Of a DNA stretch of 64,000 bases, positions 30,301-45,300 are shown piece by piece; positions within the stretch are counted from its first letter, which is position 1; each line of letters begins with the position of its first letter. A program made the position numbers and the translations under genes. This stretch comes from Streblospio benedicti. Taxonomy: Eukaryota > Annelida > Polychaeta > Spionida > Spionidae. Below the pieces are notes generated by a model, which was not told the origin of the DNA, did no database searches, and saw nothing but the letters and a program-made list of their open reading frames with translations. The stretch lies in assembly GCA_019095985.1 (NCBI GenBank), contig CM032663.1, positions 41,393,862-41,457,861 of the forward strand, in the 5' to 3' direction.

Positions 30301-33300
30301 TTATTGAAATCGCTGTGAACACATATGGTAGATAGATTACTTAGATGCTGACTAGCTATTTGAGGCATTTCAATGTAGTTTTATGCATGTTACACTTAAT
30401 ATCATATTAAATGAGAGTTTAATGGTGTTGATTCGGTGACACAATTTACAGGATTTTCAAAGTATTGTAGAATAATTAGAATATGTTTTCACGCTGAAAA
30501 GAATTTAATTCCATCATACCACTACAAAAATCATATCATTTGAAAGATGTATGACAAAGAGATATTCGTGCTTTTGTAACATCTTTTGTATATTTATCAA
30601 AATTCAAATGAGAATTATCGATGGTTATCTATATTTGGTGTAAAATTCCTTAATGTCTTGACCATAATGATTAATCATTTATATGGTTCTGTGAAATTTT
30701 ATCTTATCTTAATTGTATGACATATTTTGAAACTTAATTACTTGTTCTATTTATTGTTGCTGGTCATTATTGCATTATTTTCATGAAAGTTTGCAAAAAA
30801 TATTTCTAGTTTAATGAAGAAACTGAGAAACGAAAAAATGCTGAAGTTTTATATGCTAAAACAAAGGAGCAACTTGCTCGTAAAGAAGAACAATATTCTG
30901 AAGAGATAGATTCAAAACAGAAGCTGGAACTTTCGATGAGGAACTTACAGATGGAGTTAAGAGGAGCGCTTAGTGTTCAAAAACAGGTATTGTATACGTA
31001 ACATTTTTTCATGTGAAAGAATATGTACTTTGTCTAAACTTAAAAATGATAAGAGAATTGGTAAGAACACGTTACAGTAGACTTAATAATGTAAATGTGT
31101 TGATGATTTTGAATCTGCTGTTTTGTATTCTATTGATTTAGATAAGTATGGGATATTAATTTCACATTATTTCTTTCTAAATAAGGTGGAAGAAGAAAAA
31201 GCAGATTTACTGCGTGAGCTGAATCATGAAAAAAACGCTCGAATCCTGCAGGAACAAATAAACGAAGAGCAACTACATTTCCAAAAAACGTTGAATGAAG
31301 ATCTGAATAACACTGATCCACGGGTGTGTATGTTTTGATATTCAGACAGATTTTGAAAATAAAATCTGTACAATGTTGTAAAAGTTGTTTTTACTGTTTC
31401 TTGATAAAATTTTAGTTGTGTTTAGAGTAAGTATTTTGATAGAAAAATTAAGTGTTAAATTAAAACCCCACTTACAAGTGAAGTATAAATTAGGTGGAAG
31501 CTACTAATTATTAATGAACACTGTACAATAAGCAGGATTTTATTCCAATTGTTGTGGTTGATCTACATAATTGGCACTTAGAAATGTACTTTTGGCACTT
31601 TTAGTACTCTAAATATTTGCTTGTAGTGGTATTGTGATTTGTGTTTTACTCTTGGGTGCTTTTATTTTTTTCTATCTCTTGTTTTTAACAGGATTTTGAC
31701 AAGCAATTGGTAAGAAGTATTTTCGTCATAAATAGTCAATTTAAGAATTTTTTATATTTTAAAAATAATATATTTTATTTTCATTATTAATCGAAAATGA
31801 ATGTCATAAGAACCACTTAGTAACATAGTTATATAACAAGTTCAAGCTCAATTCTATCACTAATTATCACTGCAATAAAGGCTCTGATTTTGAATGCTTA
31901 TTGTAACTTATCACATGGTTATACTTTTGGAATGATACAACTGTAATAGCATATTATCTAATAGTCTAAGCTCATCAATCAATGGATGTTACCTAATTTT
32001 GTAGACTTTAATATCTTGAATTCTTTGTATTTATACAATGTCACTGAAGAAATAGAATTCAGACCTAACTTCATTATAGCAGCAAAATAATTCATGATGC
32101 TAATAGAACACCGCATTCATTCTCAATTTATTTTTAAAGGCTGATGCTATTTCGAAGCTGGATGGCAGCGATGAGAAGCCCCTAAATACGGAAAGGTTGA
32201 AGGCAGAGCTCTATGCTGTTAAGGTTAATACTCATTTTACACGACTATTATCAGAATGTATCACTTGACTGACTTCATTTGCAATTATACATGCCAATGA
32301 GGAGAAATCTATGTAAAATTTGTTTGATATTAGGAGACACTCCATTTCATTACAAGTTAATGAAGAAATGATTTAAAAGATAATAAAGGTCTGGAAGGAT
32401 AGTGTGTGGGGCTCATGAAAAAAAAAAATCAGTATTACAAGAGATTATGGTTAAAAAAGGATCGTATACACTAACAGAATTCTCTCATAGTGATCACTAC
32501 TTATGCCACTATGTTCATAGTGGCATAGTGATTTGTCCCTTAAAATGCAACTACTTTGTATTTACACAGATGGAATTAGAAAGATTGAGATCAAGAAATA
32601 AGGATGACCATGAATTGTTAGCAACTGAGAATGAAGAATTGCATCAGAAGATCGAGGATCTCAGAGCGGACATTGTAAGTATTCTAGTGCTCCAACCTTT
32701 TATATCTTAAGATAAAGTCATATAACAATGATTTGTATCTCAGTGTTAAGATATTAATCCCCTTCTTTATTTTTTAAATGTTAATTTATTTTCATCAATT
32801 TTTAAGAGGGTGGGTTAGAGGTATGAAATGTTAATGCTATAACTGTTCTGTGCTTGAGAGCTTTTCATTGTAATGTTAATATAAATCTAGTATCTAAACT
32901 TTCTCACAGGCCAAGTGACAATACAATTAGAATGATTACAGGACAGGAATTATGTTTGTTATTATACATATCTTTGTAGAAACTTAATGAAGAAGCATTG
33001 ACGCATGCATCAATCAAGTATAATATGGATTTGACCAGTCTTTCAACAGCTAACCAGAAGTTGAACTCCAGTTTAGACAATGAAATTTCTGTAAGGGAAA
33101 AATCAGAGGCTGAACTAATTTCTGTAACATCAAGATTAGAGTCTTGTTTGAATGAATTGGAAAAGACAACCATGGCGAGAAGTGAGCTTGAAAGGTAATT
33201 TTCCATAGTATTTTTCTTTTGTGTGTTTTCCTTCACATTTAAGTCCCCAACCTTGAATTGGTGACTGTATGCTCCACGAGACACTACATGTACCACTGTG

Positions 33301-36300
33301 CAATGTTGTCACCTTTGATGATTTGGCAATCAAATAATAAGAACAATAATAAGAACTAAAACTCTTGGGGATAGATGGATCAGTAGCTGGTTGGGTTGAA
33401 TCCTTCCTTAGTGGTTGTACACAAAGGGTCTGCCTGAAGGTGCTCTTTCTGACAATGCTAGTGTGCTCTCCGGTGTACCCCACCTCCTAGGCCCCTTTGT
33501 TGTTTCTACGCACCTACCATCGGTGGTTGACCCTGGTACACGGATAAGACTATTTGCAGATGACTGCTTTATTTACAGACACATCCGTTTGGTAGCAGAT
33601 CAATTACAATTGATCTGGCAGGACCAAATTGCTATGGTATACCACACCATTCTAGAGTGGAACATGCTTCCCGCTGATGCAGGGGAGGCTGGCTCATTCA
33701 CCATCTTCAAGAGCCGGCTGTCTGAACTGCGCCCCTAATTTTTACCAGCAGTACGGGCACACTGGCGCTTATGAGCATTGGTCCCTGCCAGTAACCAATA
33801 GAACTAGAATTAGAACAAAATGTATCTTGGTCAGGCATAATAATTAAAGAGATTGAATAAAACTTTTACAGGCTGTCTGCAGATCCTTCAAAAGCCTAAT
33901 TTTGATTTTGGGGAAAATAATAGCTATTAAAATGCCTTATTTAGCTTGCCAAAGTCTTTTAGAGGTCTTAGATTCTTTCCAAACTACATTTATTTTTTTG
34001 AATTATTGAAAAATTTCCCACAGCATAATCTATATATACTTTCACGTTTCATAATGCAAAGATGCAAACACACATGTAGATCTTTCTAAAGGGATTATTT
34101 ATGATGACATCTACAAATCTACCGTTAATATGCAAAGTAGACAAAATTTGTATTCAGAACCCTTCAGAGAGACAAAGAAGATTGGAGTAGGCAGTTGGAG
34201 AGACGAGATCAGGAAATAGATCACCTCAAAGAAAATAATGCCTCACTTCAACAACAAGTGAAAGATTTAGATCACAAACTCTCAAGGACTGAAAATGAGG
34301 TAAATTTTACTTAAAATATTTCTTGTACTTACCCATAGAATCTGTATATACCCGGTACGTGTTTCCCGATTGCTGTGAATTTATTGCGAATTCTCTCAAT
34401 TTCACATCTAATATGCTTGCTAGAGAGCTGTGAGAGAGAGAAAAATTTGGAGATGCCCTTAGAATCATTAAAAAGAAAATTACCGGAGGCTGAAATAGGA
34501 ATTAGTACAAAAAATTACTTTGATAGGAAACTGGTCAATTGTTATGAAACTGTTTACAGCTCTCAATTCTCTTATATCAAGAAAGTTCAAACCGCTATAG
34601 CTATTGAGACACACATATTCAGATGGTTGCGCTTTGTTCTGTCAGCTCTCTATAGCCAATGCCACGCTTGTGGAGCGCACCCAGCAGCTGACCACCATAC
34701 AGAAGGAACTGGAGGCGCGTCGATGTTCTCAGGACTCGCTGGACGCCGACTGGCGCCGAGAGAGTGAGGAGAAGGCGCGGCTACAGGCCAGAGTGGAGTC
34801 GCAGCAGGAAAAGTAACAAAATTTGAATTATTAAATTATTAAAAGTGATTGTTGGCTTGAGTTGTCTCCATTATCACTTATGGTTGACAATGTTAGAATT
34901 ATAGAAGTAAGATGCTTTGTGATTTGATTTAAATAATATTTATTGTCCTCTGTCACATGTGTTAAATATACATTGCAAAAATTGAAAGAATACAGGAGAC
35001 CCTTGTGATTCAAAGTACATATGTGCTTTGTAATTTCATATTTCTGACAATGTTGGAAGTACAGAAAAAGTCTGATTCTTTTGTGACTTTTGTTGACAAT
35101 TTTAAAATTGTTTCTCATTTGTATTTAGTATGTTGAGTGTATCATAATCAAGCATTAGTCTATAGCATGAATGGATGTTTAGAAATGATATTGAGTTAAG
35201 AATGTATTATGTTGTACTGTTAATCAAGATTTAGTATTTTTTCACTTTGAAAATTCACTAAGATATTTGGATAAATTGAGTAATTATTTTTCATCGACAC
35301 CTTACAGAATATCGTGCCTTCAGCATGAAAATGTATCACTGCAACAGCAATTGGATGAAGCACGAGTTGCTGGCAGTGGGTATGGAGATCAGTTCAATCA
35401 ATTGTTGGCCAATATGAGAACTGATCACGAAAAGGTTTGTTGAACAAAGTCTACACCTTTTTAAAAATCATATGTCTCTACTTTATGTGTATAAATCTGA
35501 ATCAAAGCTAATTTCCTCCTACTCACTTTTCCTAAAATTCGAAATACACATAGTGTGATGAGGTGGAAATTCGTGATCGATGCTTTCACAAAGAAAAACC
35601 TACCGTGCAATTTAGAATTAAAATAAATAAGCTGTTCTTTCATCGATCACAAATTTTCTTTTGAATTTTTATGTTCAGTACATGCTATAATCAATCTGTC
35701 TTCTAATCAATCTGTCGTACTGTAGATTTATTTTTAATGGTGGTTTAGCTAATTTAATTTACTGTTCGATTTAATTTTAAGAGTCATTTAGCTTATTTTA
35801 GCTCTTTGTAGTATTAATTTGTCCATACATGATTCAAGTCAACTCTTAACCACCTCTTAACTAATTTTTTTTTTTCCCTCCATTTCATTCTTTATTTCTC
35901 TTTGAATCTGTGCTTTTAATAGCATCAACATAGCTTACAAGAAAAGAATGAAAATCTGAATGCCTCTGTCATTCGGCTCAAGGAAGAGCTACACATGGTA
36001 GATAGTAGAAAGCAGCAACTAGAAACGGAAGTACAGCACCTTCATAAAGATCTTGCTGAAACAAATCGTAAATTAGCTAATGCTGAAGCTTCTATACAAG
36101 TTGCCAGCAAAGTGAGTTCATAATCATCTGATCATAATTATAAAACAAAAATTCATTAGCTTTTACTGATCTATTAGTGAATAAAAAATAGTGATACTGT
36201 GTGCTATATACTGTACATATTTGTTTATACAAAATGAAGAAATATTTCTCATCCAGTTTTGTTTATATACCTTTGCTTTTTTTGACAACCACCCATGTTA

Positions 36301-39300
36301 AGCTTTATGCCTTCCTGCTTCATGCAATAATTTTTCCAATAGGGCCGTGAACAAGGTGATATGGAAAAGTTTCAGCTGAAAAATGAAATTGACAAGTTAG
36401 CTTCCAAACTGGAAGATACCAAAGAAAAATTGATTGAAGCTAACAGGAAGGTAAGCATTTCACTACTTATCTTCATACTCTCTATATTATCTTAAGTAGA
36501 TATCTTACATAGATATCCATTAAGACAAAAAATTTCTTAATTTAGATTAGAGACAAATTAGTGCACTGAAATTATGCATTTGGTTGTAAAATCGTAATGA
36601 AAATGTATTCACTATTTTTAAATGATACCAAACTGTAACTAGATCAAAAGTGTTCAAAGAACACGGCGTCGCTAGAACAACGCTGACATATGGGCGATTA
36701 TGATATTGCATAAGCGTTTTAAAAAAAACTTAAAATTGCTCCCTGGAACCTAAAGTTTTCTTGGCAAATAGCCAAAATTTAAAACTTATGATGCTCTCAA
36801 TGAATGTAAATAGTGAACCAAGTTTGAAGATTTTGTCTTCAAAGGCATTGATACTATTAATAAAAATGTTGAATATGGAACTGAAACGGCACACTTTAAT
36901 TGATAAAGTGCCAAAGATGAACATATATGATTGTCACTACATATGTGAACATAGAATGAAATTTGGAGGTCATGGTTCCAACTGTATTGAAAGTATTGAA
37001 GAAAGTAGCAAAAAAAAACCTAAAATGTCTAAACTGCTACACAATGCTGTGTTCTCTGAGCACTTTTTATTTAGTTAGCAAAGGGCCAAAGTTCACCGTA
37101 GGTTGTGGTCACCTGTCCCATAATATTGTATGAAATACATGTCATGTGTCAAGCTACAAATGGCAAAATTGGCCACCAATGACCCTCTGGGGAGAACACT
37201 TTGATTGGCAAAGTGCCAAGATTGGACACTGATGATGGTCACAAGGTATATGAGCAGTGTATCAAATTTGGAACTCATGGTTCAAGCTGTATTGAAACTA
37301 TTGAAGAAAATGACAAAAATGACCTAAAGTGGCTGTCAGGAAATCACACTTAAATTGGCAAAGTGCCAAAATTGAATATATGTGATAGACTCTAGCCATG
37401 TAAGCATTGTACCAAGTTTGAATGTGTTCATCCAAGCAGTTTTAAAGATACTGCAGAAAACCTCCAAAATGGACCATAAATGGCCCCGTGGAAAGAATAC
37501 TTTAATGGGCAAAGTGCCTAAAATCGAATCACTCTGGTGTCGCAGCGTACCACATAGTTGTGTAAAGTTTGAACAAAATCGGTTCATCGGTATACCCTCT
37601 AGCTTGTCCAGAGACATACATACATACATGCATACATACATACATACATACATACTGACATAAAAACAAAGTGATCACAAGGGTTTTGCTTCAGCTGCTG
37701 AAGCGCCGCAAATATGAGGTCAGATGAAAATGTTATAATTACCCATACAAATTAGGAAGAAATAACAGTACATGTACCCAAATAACAACCTACTGCAAAC
37801 TCAAAGGAAACCAGAGAACATACACAAACTAGTTTTTTGAAATACCACCTTTGACCTTTCAATTTTGCTTGCAAAGAAAAGATGAAAGTAGTATACTCAG
37901 CATACTAATACTTGAGATATATAAGATGTACAATATTTACGCATTGAGTTTTAATTATCTTCTTTTATGAACTTGTTTTCTTACATCTGACATACTTTTT
38001 GAGTAGCGTCAGCAGCATTTGGCATAAAGAATTACTCCTGGTTTGTTTTAGATTTTATCATCAAATAGTAAAGAGCCCCATTTGGTTTCAACATGGCGGA
38101 CACTTGGTTTCAACATGGCAGACACTTGAAAATAGCCCATTACATGCTGATAGATTACTAAGAAATGATATTTATGTGACAGGAAAAAGAAGCACGAGAG
38201 CGCGCAGAGCGTGTGGAGCAGCAACAGCTTATCAGTCAGCAGCAGGCAGCAGGGCAGGCCGGAGAGTTCAACAACTTGGCCAGGAGTAAGGTGGGTACAT
38301 TAGCAAAGTGGCTTCTATGTCTGCAAAGTAAGTAATTTGAAGAGTAGGTACATGTACCCTTTCTGCAGTATAATATCAGGTTGGTCTGTAGTGTATCTTA
38401 TGGGGAGCCAGAATCAAGTATTGTTATTGATTGCGAGAAATTTCCCGTTGTATGTAGAAGTTGTTTTTGTAATACCGCACAGTTCTAATGCTTTTTATCG
38501 GTGAAATGCGATTATCGAGACACCATTATCAATAGACAGATTGTTTTAGTATTTTGAATTACGTTTTTTTATAGGTATCAAATTCAACCAATTTTTCAAA
38601 TTCAATTGTCAATTTGACTATAAAGTTCTTGATTCAAAACCACTAACAACTATGGCATCAAAATGGTTGAAATCCTGAAATCATTGAAAGTTTAGGTTCT
38701 TGTAATGTATGCCAATATTGCCAGTAGTTAATTTTCATGAAAATGGAAGATACCAGAAAAAATATTGCAATTTCTAGTGATTTTGTTCACCAGTAGAATG
38801 ATATTTTCATATATGAAAATTCAATATTGAATATACGTGTATTGTTAACATTGACTTCACAATAATTCATCGTGAATTTGTTTTCATGAAATGTTATCAA
38901 TAACTTGTAAATCAACTTCGATGAACTGGAAACATTTTAACATATGTTTGAAGCTTGGTGATTTTAGAATAAATTGTCAATATATTATAATAGATGTGTG
39001 TCATATTTTGTCACAGATGTATTTTGCTCTTAAAGAGGTAATTAAAATATTTGTAATATTAGTATTTTTTTAAGCCAGATGAAAGTTTTTGTTTTAATTT
39101 GTGTTTTTAGTATTAAGGTACTTATAATATGAAAGAATAATACATTGGCATTTTTGTTGTTGCAAATATATGACTTTTTATGATGTTTGTTTCAACAGCA
39201 ACGCTATCCGGTGAGATTCACCCTCTTTAATAACTGTAGAATGGGTAGTTGTGATGCTTGTAATCCAGGCTTGTAAGATTGCATGACTTTCATTTCTAAC

Positions 39301-42300
39301 TGATTCAGATATGTTTTCAGCCTTGAAATTATGTATAACTTATAATTCTAGTATCATCTTACTTGTAAACTGTAGATTCTTCTTCAAAACACATCATGCA
39401 TGTACCTATAGCTTCCTGTAATCTTCATTCTGAGACTTCATAACACTGAAACTTAACAGGTACATTGCAATTATGTGACAATTGTTCACATGAATGCTAC
39501 AAATATGTTAATCATTTGCAGTATTTGTTTTATTTACCACAACTGAAATTGCCATATGAGCCATACTGGAGCTTTACAAACCCAGATCTATATGTGTACG
39601 GCCTACATGTAATTTAAGACGGGGGCGGGGTGGGGGGGATCTATTGACATGAATTTGATTCATGTCAATAGATCCCCCCCCCGTTCCTGTCACATCAATT
39701 CTAAGTATGATAGGCAGGCTTGTGAGATTGATGACACATGTCAATGCCATACAATACAATTGTACATGTACAAACAGGGTATGAAACTCATCAAAATTTG
39801 TCCACGGAACACAGGGCCAGCAACTTCAAATCGTAGCCGGCCCAGATGAAAAGTTTACGCCCCTTAATTACGTTAATATTGAGAATTTACTAAAAATAGC
39901 CTACCCACTGGGCCGTGAACTTTAGAAACCAGCCGGCCTGGTCCAAAATCAGCCGGCACCAGGCCGCCGGGTAGACTCTATTTCATACCCTGGTACAACA
40001 TATATATGAGATTACATATAATGACATCCAATTATAGGATGGGTAGTCTGGATAATGGGTATTCCTATTGTGCATGATCAACAATCATTCTTTCTACTAT
40101 TAATTTAGTTGTTTGCATGTACAGTATGCTCTTCAATGTACATTTTTCATAATTTAACACAATGTACAAGATCAATATTATAACCTTCAGTGTCTGTGTT
40201 TTTTTATTGCCTGGTGGGTGTTTTTGATGACTTTTTTTTATCAATGTTTTCATAAATTGTAATGTGGCGTTCGGAACGAACTCGTATTTTGGTAAACACA
40301 AGTTCACGAGTGGTGAAAACCGTTCGATACAGGTTTATCTGGTGTTTACCACTAGTGAACTCGGAGCTGAAGGGATCACAATGAGATGGTCGTGGGCATG
40401 CGCACTGACCGACAAAATGGCGGGGCCGATAACTTCTTCTATTATCGCAGACAGTTTTACAAAATATATTCATAACAACAGGCTAAAAGTCTCCCAAATT
40501 AATGAGATTGATAGATAAATATTAAGCAATTTGTTTAAGTCCGGGTTTGTGTACTCTGCATGCAATTTTTTAAACAGATATATTTCCCAGTTGTTATGTA
40601 GTATCAAATAGCGACAGCTCATAGCTATGACTTGTCAACTCGAAAGTACCAGTTCACGAGTTGTTCCGAATGCACCATAAGTATAAATTGTAATAAAGAT
40701 CCTTCGTAAAAGATTAAAATTACTACATGATTTATTCAATAAGCATTATCAATATTTAACAGGGAGAACTAGAAGATAAGGTCCATGAACTTGAGTTGGA
40801 AAAAGCTCGAATGGAGGCAGAATTACGTCATCAATGTCAACTTGTTGAAAACCTTCAACGAGAATTACAGGATGCAAACAACGTGAGTATTGAAGTACCG
40901 GTACATGAAATGTTATTAGGCCTTTACTTTTATTCCATAATGGTAGTTGGGAATGTTTCATTTTTAATGATGTGTAGCTCTGTCGCATAACACCATATCT
41001 TAGTAAATTAATTTAATTAAATCTCTTACTAGTCTTGTTTTAGATATGTTATGTAATACATTTTTTGTCTACTAATTAACAGCTTATAAGTCATTTTTAT
41101 ATTATAAAAGGAAATGAACATTTTCTAACCATTTTAATACAACTTTGTGATGAAGTAGAAAGTCTTTCCTATCAAGCTTCTAACAATACCTATTATCATG
41201 AAATTTTCTTCAAAAAAAAAAAATTATTTGCTGTAGGTACGGCAAAATCAAGATGCTCTTTTGAGTAATCTCAAGTCTTCTCATGCTCATCTAGAGGGAA
41301 AGCTCTCTGTAAGTTCTACAATAAGATCGTTAATAAGTATGTTCTTTGGAAAACTGGTCTTTACTATGGACATGGTCATTCTCCAGGGTTTTCCATTTTC
41401 AGCTTACAGAAAGGTTAATGCCGGATTGGTTTGCATTGAGGGTTTTAAAGATGCTCTTGGTCGCTGCTATATTGTGCTACCAGTTTTTCACAATATTTGT
41501 TCATGATAAATGTGTGATATGCCATATTTTCAGGCATTAAAACGAGCTACAGCTGAAGCATCAGAATTAAAGGAAAATAATATGCACATGAAATACAAAA
41601 TGAATGTAAGATTTTGAATGCAACTTGTGATGGCGTTTTGTACGCCACTTGCTAGTATACTTATTGTTGTGATATTGAACTTAGTCTCAACCCACCCCAT
41701 ATACCATGCCTAGTTGTATCACTATATCTTACTTCATCACTAGTAATATTGCATGAACTAGTCACAATTATATTCTGTAAAACTAAATGTACATGTACTT
41801 GCTTTTCAGTATTTTTGTAAAATTGCTTTATTTTTGTACATAAAGTATATGCTTTTTGCAAAACACCTCCCATAGCTTGTATGCAAATTCCTTAGGCAGT
41901 TTTATCTGGTTGATTACATAGACAAGGATTTTTCTAGTCTTTTTTCACTCTTGTTTACTCTCTGGATCTTAATAGTTTGTGAAATCAGATGAAACATGTA
42001 AAGAAAATATTGTTGATGTTTTTTGTTATGTGCCTCAATATTACTTAGCACGCTAATTTTTAGAAATAAGCACATTATAGACTGCATGTATTTAGAAATT
42101 AGAAGTTAGAAATTTTGAAAGAATTATAAATTTTATTTTTATAAATTTAGGTAAGAGTTGATCTATAAGTTTAAATTGATGTAAACTGTACATTTCTTTT
42201 GTTTCAATTATTAAAGTGTTTTTAGCATAATTATTTCATAAACTATTCTTTTTAAATGTTTTTGTCAGATGCACATGCATGTTACAACACTGTTATATTT

Positions 42301-45300
42301 GTTTACCAGGAGGCATTAGCAACGCAAACAGTAGCTAGTCATGAAGCAGAGGATGCTAAGGCACTTTGGGAAACCGAAGTTAAGTCTCGGTCCAAACTGG
42401 GTTTACGGGTAAGATTTATGGTATCAAAAACTAATATCACACAGCCACAAATGTCTTATTAAAGTTATTCCTTTCATAGAATCATGTTTTAACCTAGCTC
42501 TACAGATGTTTCTATAGTGCTAGTGGAGACAGATACCAAGTTGGCGCAACCATGTACGTCATGTGATACTAGCTGGAGCAGGCTCACGCAGATCTCCATG
42601 ACTGCATTCCAGATGAGGTATGGACTTTTGCAATGGATGTGAATGGCCTGTTGAATCTTTCTCTTTAAGTCCTTCGACACATGCTACTGAATCGCAGAAT
42701 TGGAATGTTAACTGTCCATATGTTCTTTGAACCTGATGTTAAGTGCTCGGGCTGTCTCACCGACATATCTGGAGCTACTGCCACTTCATTTGAGTTGGTA
42801 GATGACACCACACATTTGAGCTTCTCCTTCGGCTCCACTAACAATGACTTGAGACATTGTACGGTTTCATGTACCTATTCATGTCGTACTTGCCAAAGAT
42901 TCTCTGAACCTTTTCTGTTATGCCACTCATACAGGGTAATTCACCATCTTCTGGTCTGCACTGGAGTCATTATCTTTGGGTTTCTATTTCATATTAGGGA
43001 TGCAGGCCTATCTTCTGTATCCATTCACCAACTTTCTTGATGTGTGCAATTTCTTCGACTTTCTCCTCAAAGTTACTGACCAAGGTTTCAGCTTGGTTGA
43101 ATAGGGTTCTGACCACTGCTCTCTAGTGCTCCTGATGGCTGTTGGACGTGAAGTTTAGATATTGACCAGTGTGTGTTGGTTTCCTGTACACCTTTTTTGT
43201 AATGAGCCATCATGATTATTCACAATGCAGATATCTAAGAATGGTAGCTTACTGTTATTGTCAGTTTCTATGGTGAATTGGATACTATTGTTTATCGAGT
43301 TAAGGTGTTTATCAAGTGTGATGATAAGATGGTGAACGTATTGCCTACGTATCGAAACCACACTTTTGGAGTTACCGGGGCACTGTTCAAAGCTCTCTCT
43401 TCAAACTCTACCATAACGAGACCTACATGGTCGCGCCAACTGAGTATCAACCACCACTATTACTGTTAACGCTGTTGAGATCACAGCAAAACGTCTGCAA
43501 AGCCGGGTAAAAACATGGCTCTGTGAAAGGAATAATTTTGTTAATGTCAAGGCTGGAACTCACTAGTAACCTCCATTCAAAGAGCAATGTTTTGTATTTC
43601 CATCAGTTGGTTGAAAAACCTTATCAGGATCAGTAATACTGTCTTTTTCGCTACAACGCTAATAAGCACATATATATGAATATATACCTACTTGTATGTG
43701 TATTTTTATTTATGTTACTTTATTATGCACCTCACTTGTGCATGTTGCATGTTCTGACTGTAGATGGCACAAATTGAGAGAGAAAGAACAGAGGCTCAAT
43801 CCACTAATGATGAGGTAAGATGTCAATAATTGTTTTAAGTATCTTTTTATGCATGCTATTTCACAACAAACTGCAACAAATTGTATGATGTCATTTCTGA
43901 TTTGTGGAAATTATCCACATTGTCATTGATTTTTATGGTATCATAGTCAATAGGACGTTGGTGAGCAGTGATGTGTAGTATTGTGTACTTTATTATAGGT
44001 GCGCGTTTGTGTGATGATGAGGGGATGACGTCGTATATTATACTGTATACTATATGCTATGCATTTTACATTACAGGAAAAGCGGAAAACTCGGAAGGCG
44101 ATGGAACTTAAAAAGGCAGCAGAAATCAAATATGACAACGAGCATGAAAAGTAAGTATTTATTAGGTACACATGCTGATGAGATTTTCTGTTTCACAGCA
44201 CAAAATATACCAAATATAGAAGTAAAAAAATGTAAATTTTCTAAATGATAATATGTGCTATTTTTTTTCCTCGCAGAAATATTCAACTTCAGAAAGAGTT
44301 GCTCACTCTGAGAAAACATCTCAAAGTCGCTAAGCAAAGATTGAAGGTTCGTCTCTCTTAATTTTAATTATGCGTCTATGATCATTGCATACGACTTGGT
44401 GTTGTAATTTGTTTCAAAGTTACAAATATTTTTATACACACACACATATATATATATATATTAATTTCATATGTGTATATTGCAACTTTTCTAACTTTTT
44501 TCTAACTTTTCAATTCTATGGTTTTATAGTATTTTATTTTTTATTACCTGTAGGGTTGATTTTGTTGACATAAACTTTTAGTTTACATAGATTAACATAG
44601 AACAAATATTCGGTCCTTATGTATCTATATTCAGATACTTTGTGCACTTTTTTCTACTACTTTTTACAATATGTTTTGAGTGTTTTGATAATGCATCAAA
44701 TATGCAGGGTTGTCATTTAAAAATATTTTATTTAAAGTACACTGTAATCAATTCATTAAGAATTGACATAAGAGTAAATAGTAGTGTTCAAATGGTTTCA
44801 TATCTGCATTACATGTTTCATTTCATATTAATAACCAGAACATGTACGAGGCCAAGTTGACAACTAAACAGTAAATTAAATGAAAATTTTAAAAAATAGC
44901 AAAAAATAGCCAGATTTACTCCCCGTTCACACTGCTATGACTTTATGTGACTGTATACGATGCAAAAGTCGCAGGGTGTCATAGAGGAAAATCGAAATCA
45001 TGGCATCTGCTTATGACGGTGCCTATCCAGACCACTGCGACATTTTGTGGTAAGCCAAAGTGAATGCTTCATAAACTAAAGTGGAAAATAATAATAGATG
45101 CAAGATCGATATAGTTTTTCAGATTATTGATTAGAGCACACACATTATGTCGATAAATGTAATACCAGAGCTACGTTTATGTACATCATCGTGATGTAAA
45201 CAAGGCTACAATAACCTGTCACATACTAGGCCTGTCCATAGCAGCACAAGTCACAGCTATATACGACGACACCCGACTTCGACTGAACATACTCAGTTGT

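Noticed and set aside
36730-37653. Minus-strand frames with Met-Tyr-Val-Cys repeats and FWHFAN-like words
   Set aside because: They come from the ~150-bp tandem array and the CATA microsatellite rather than from a gene.
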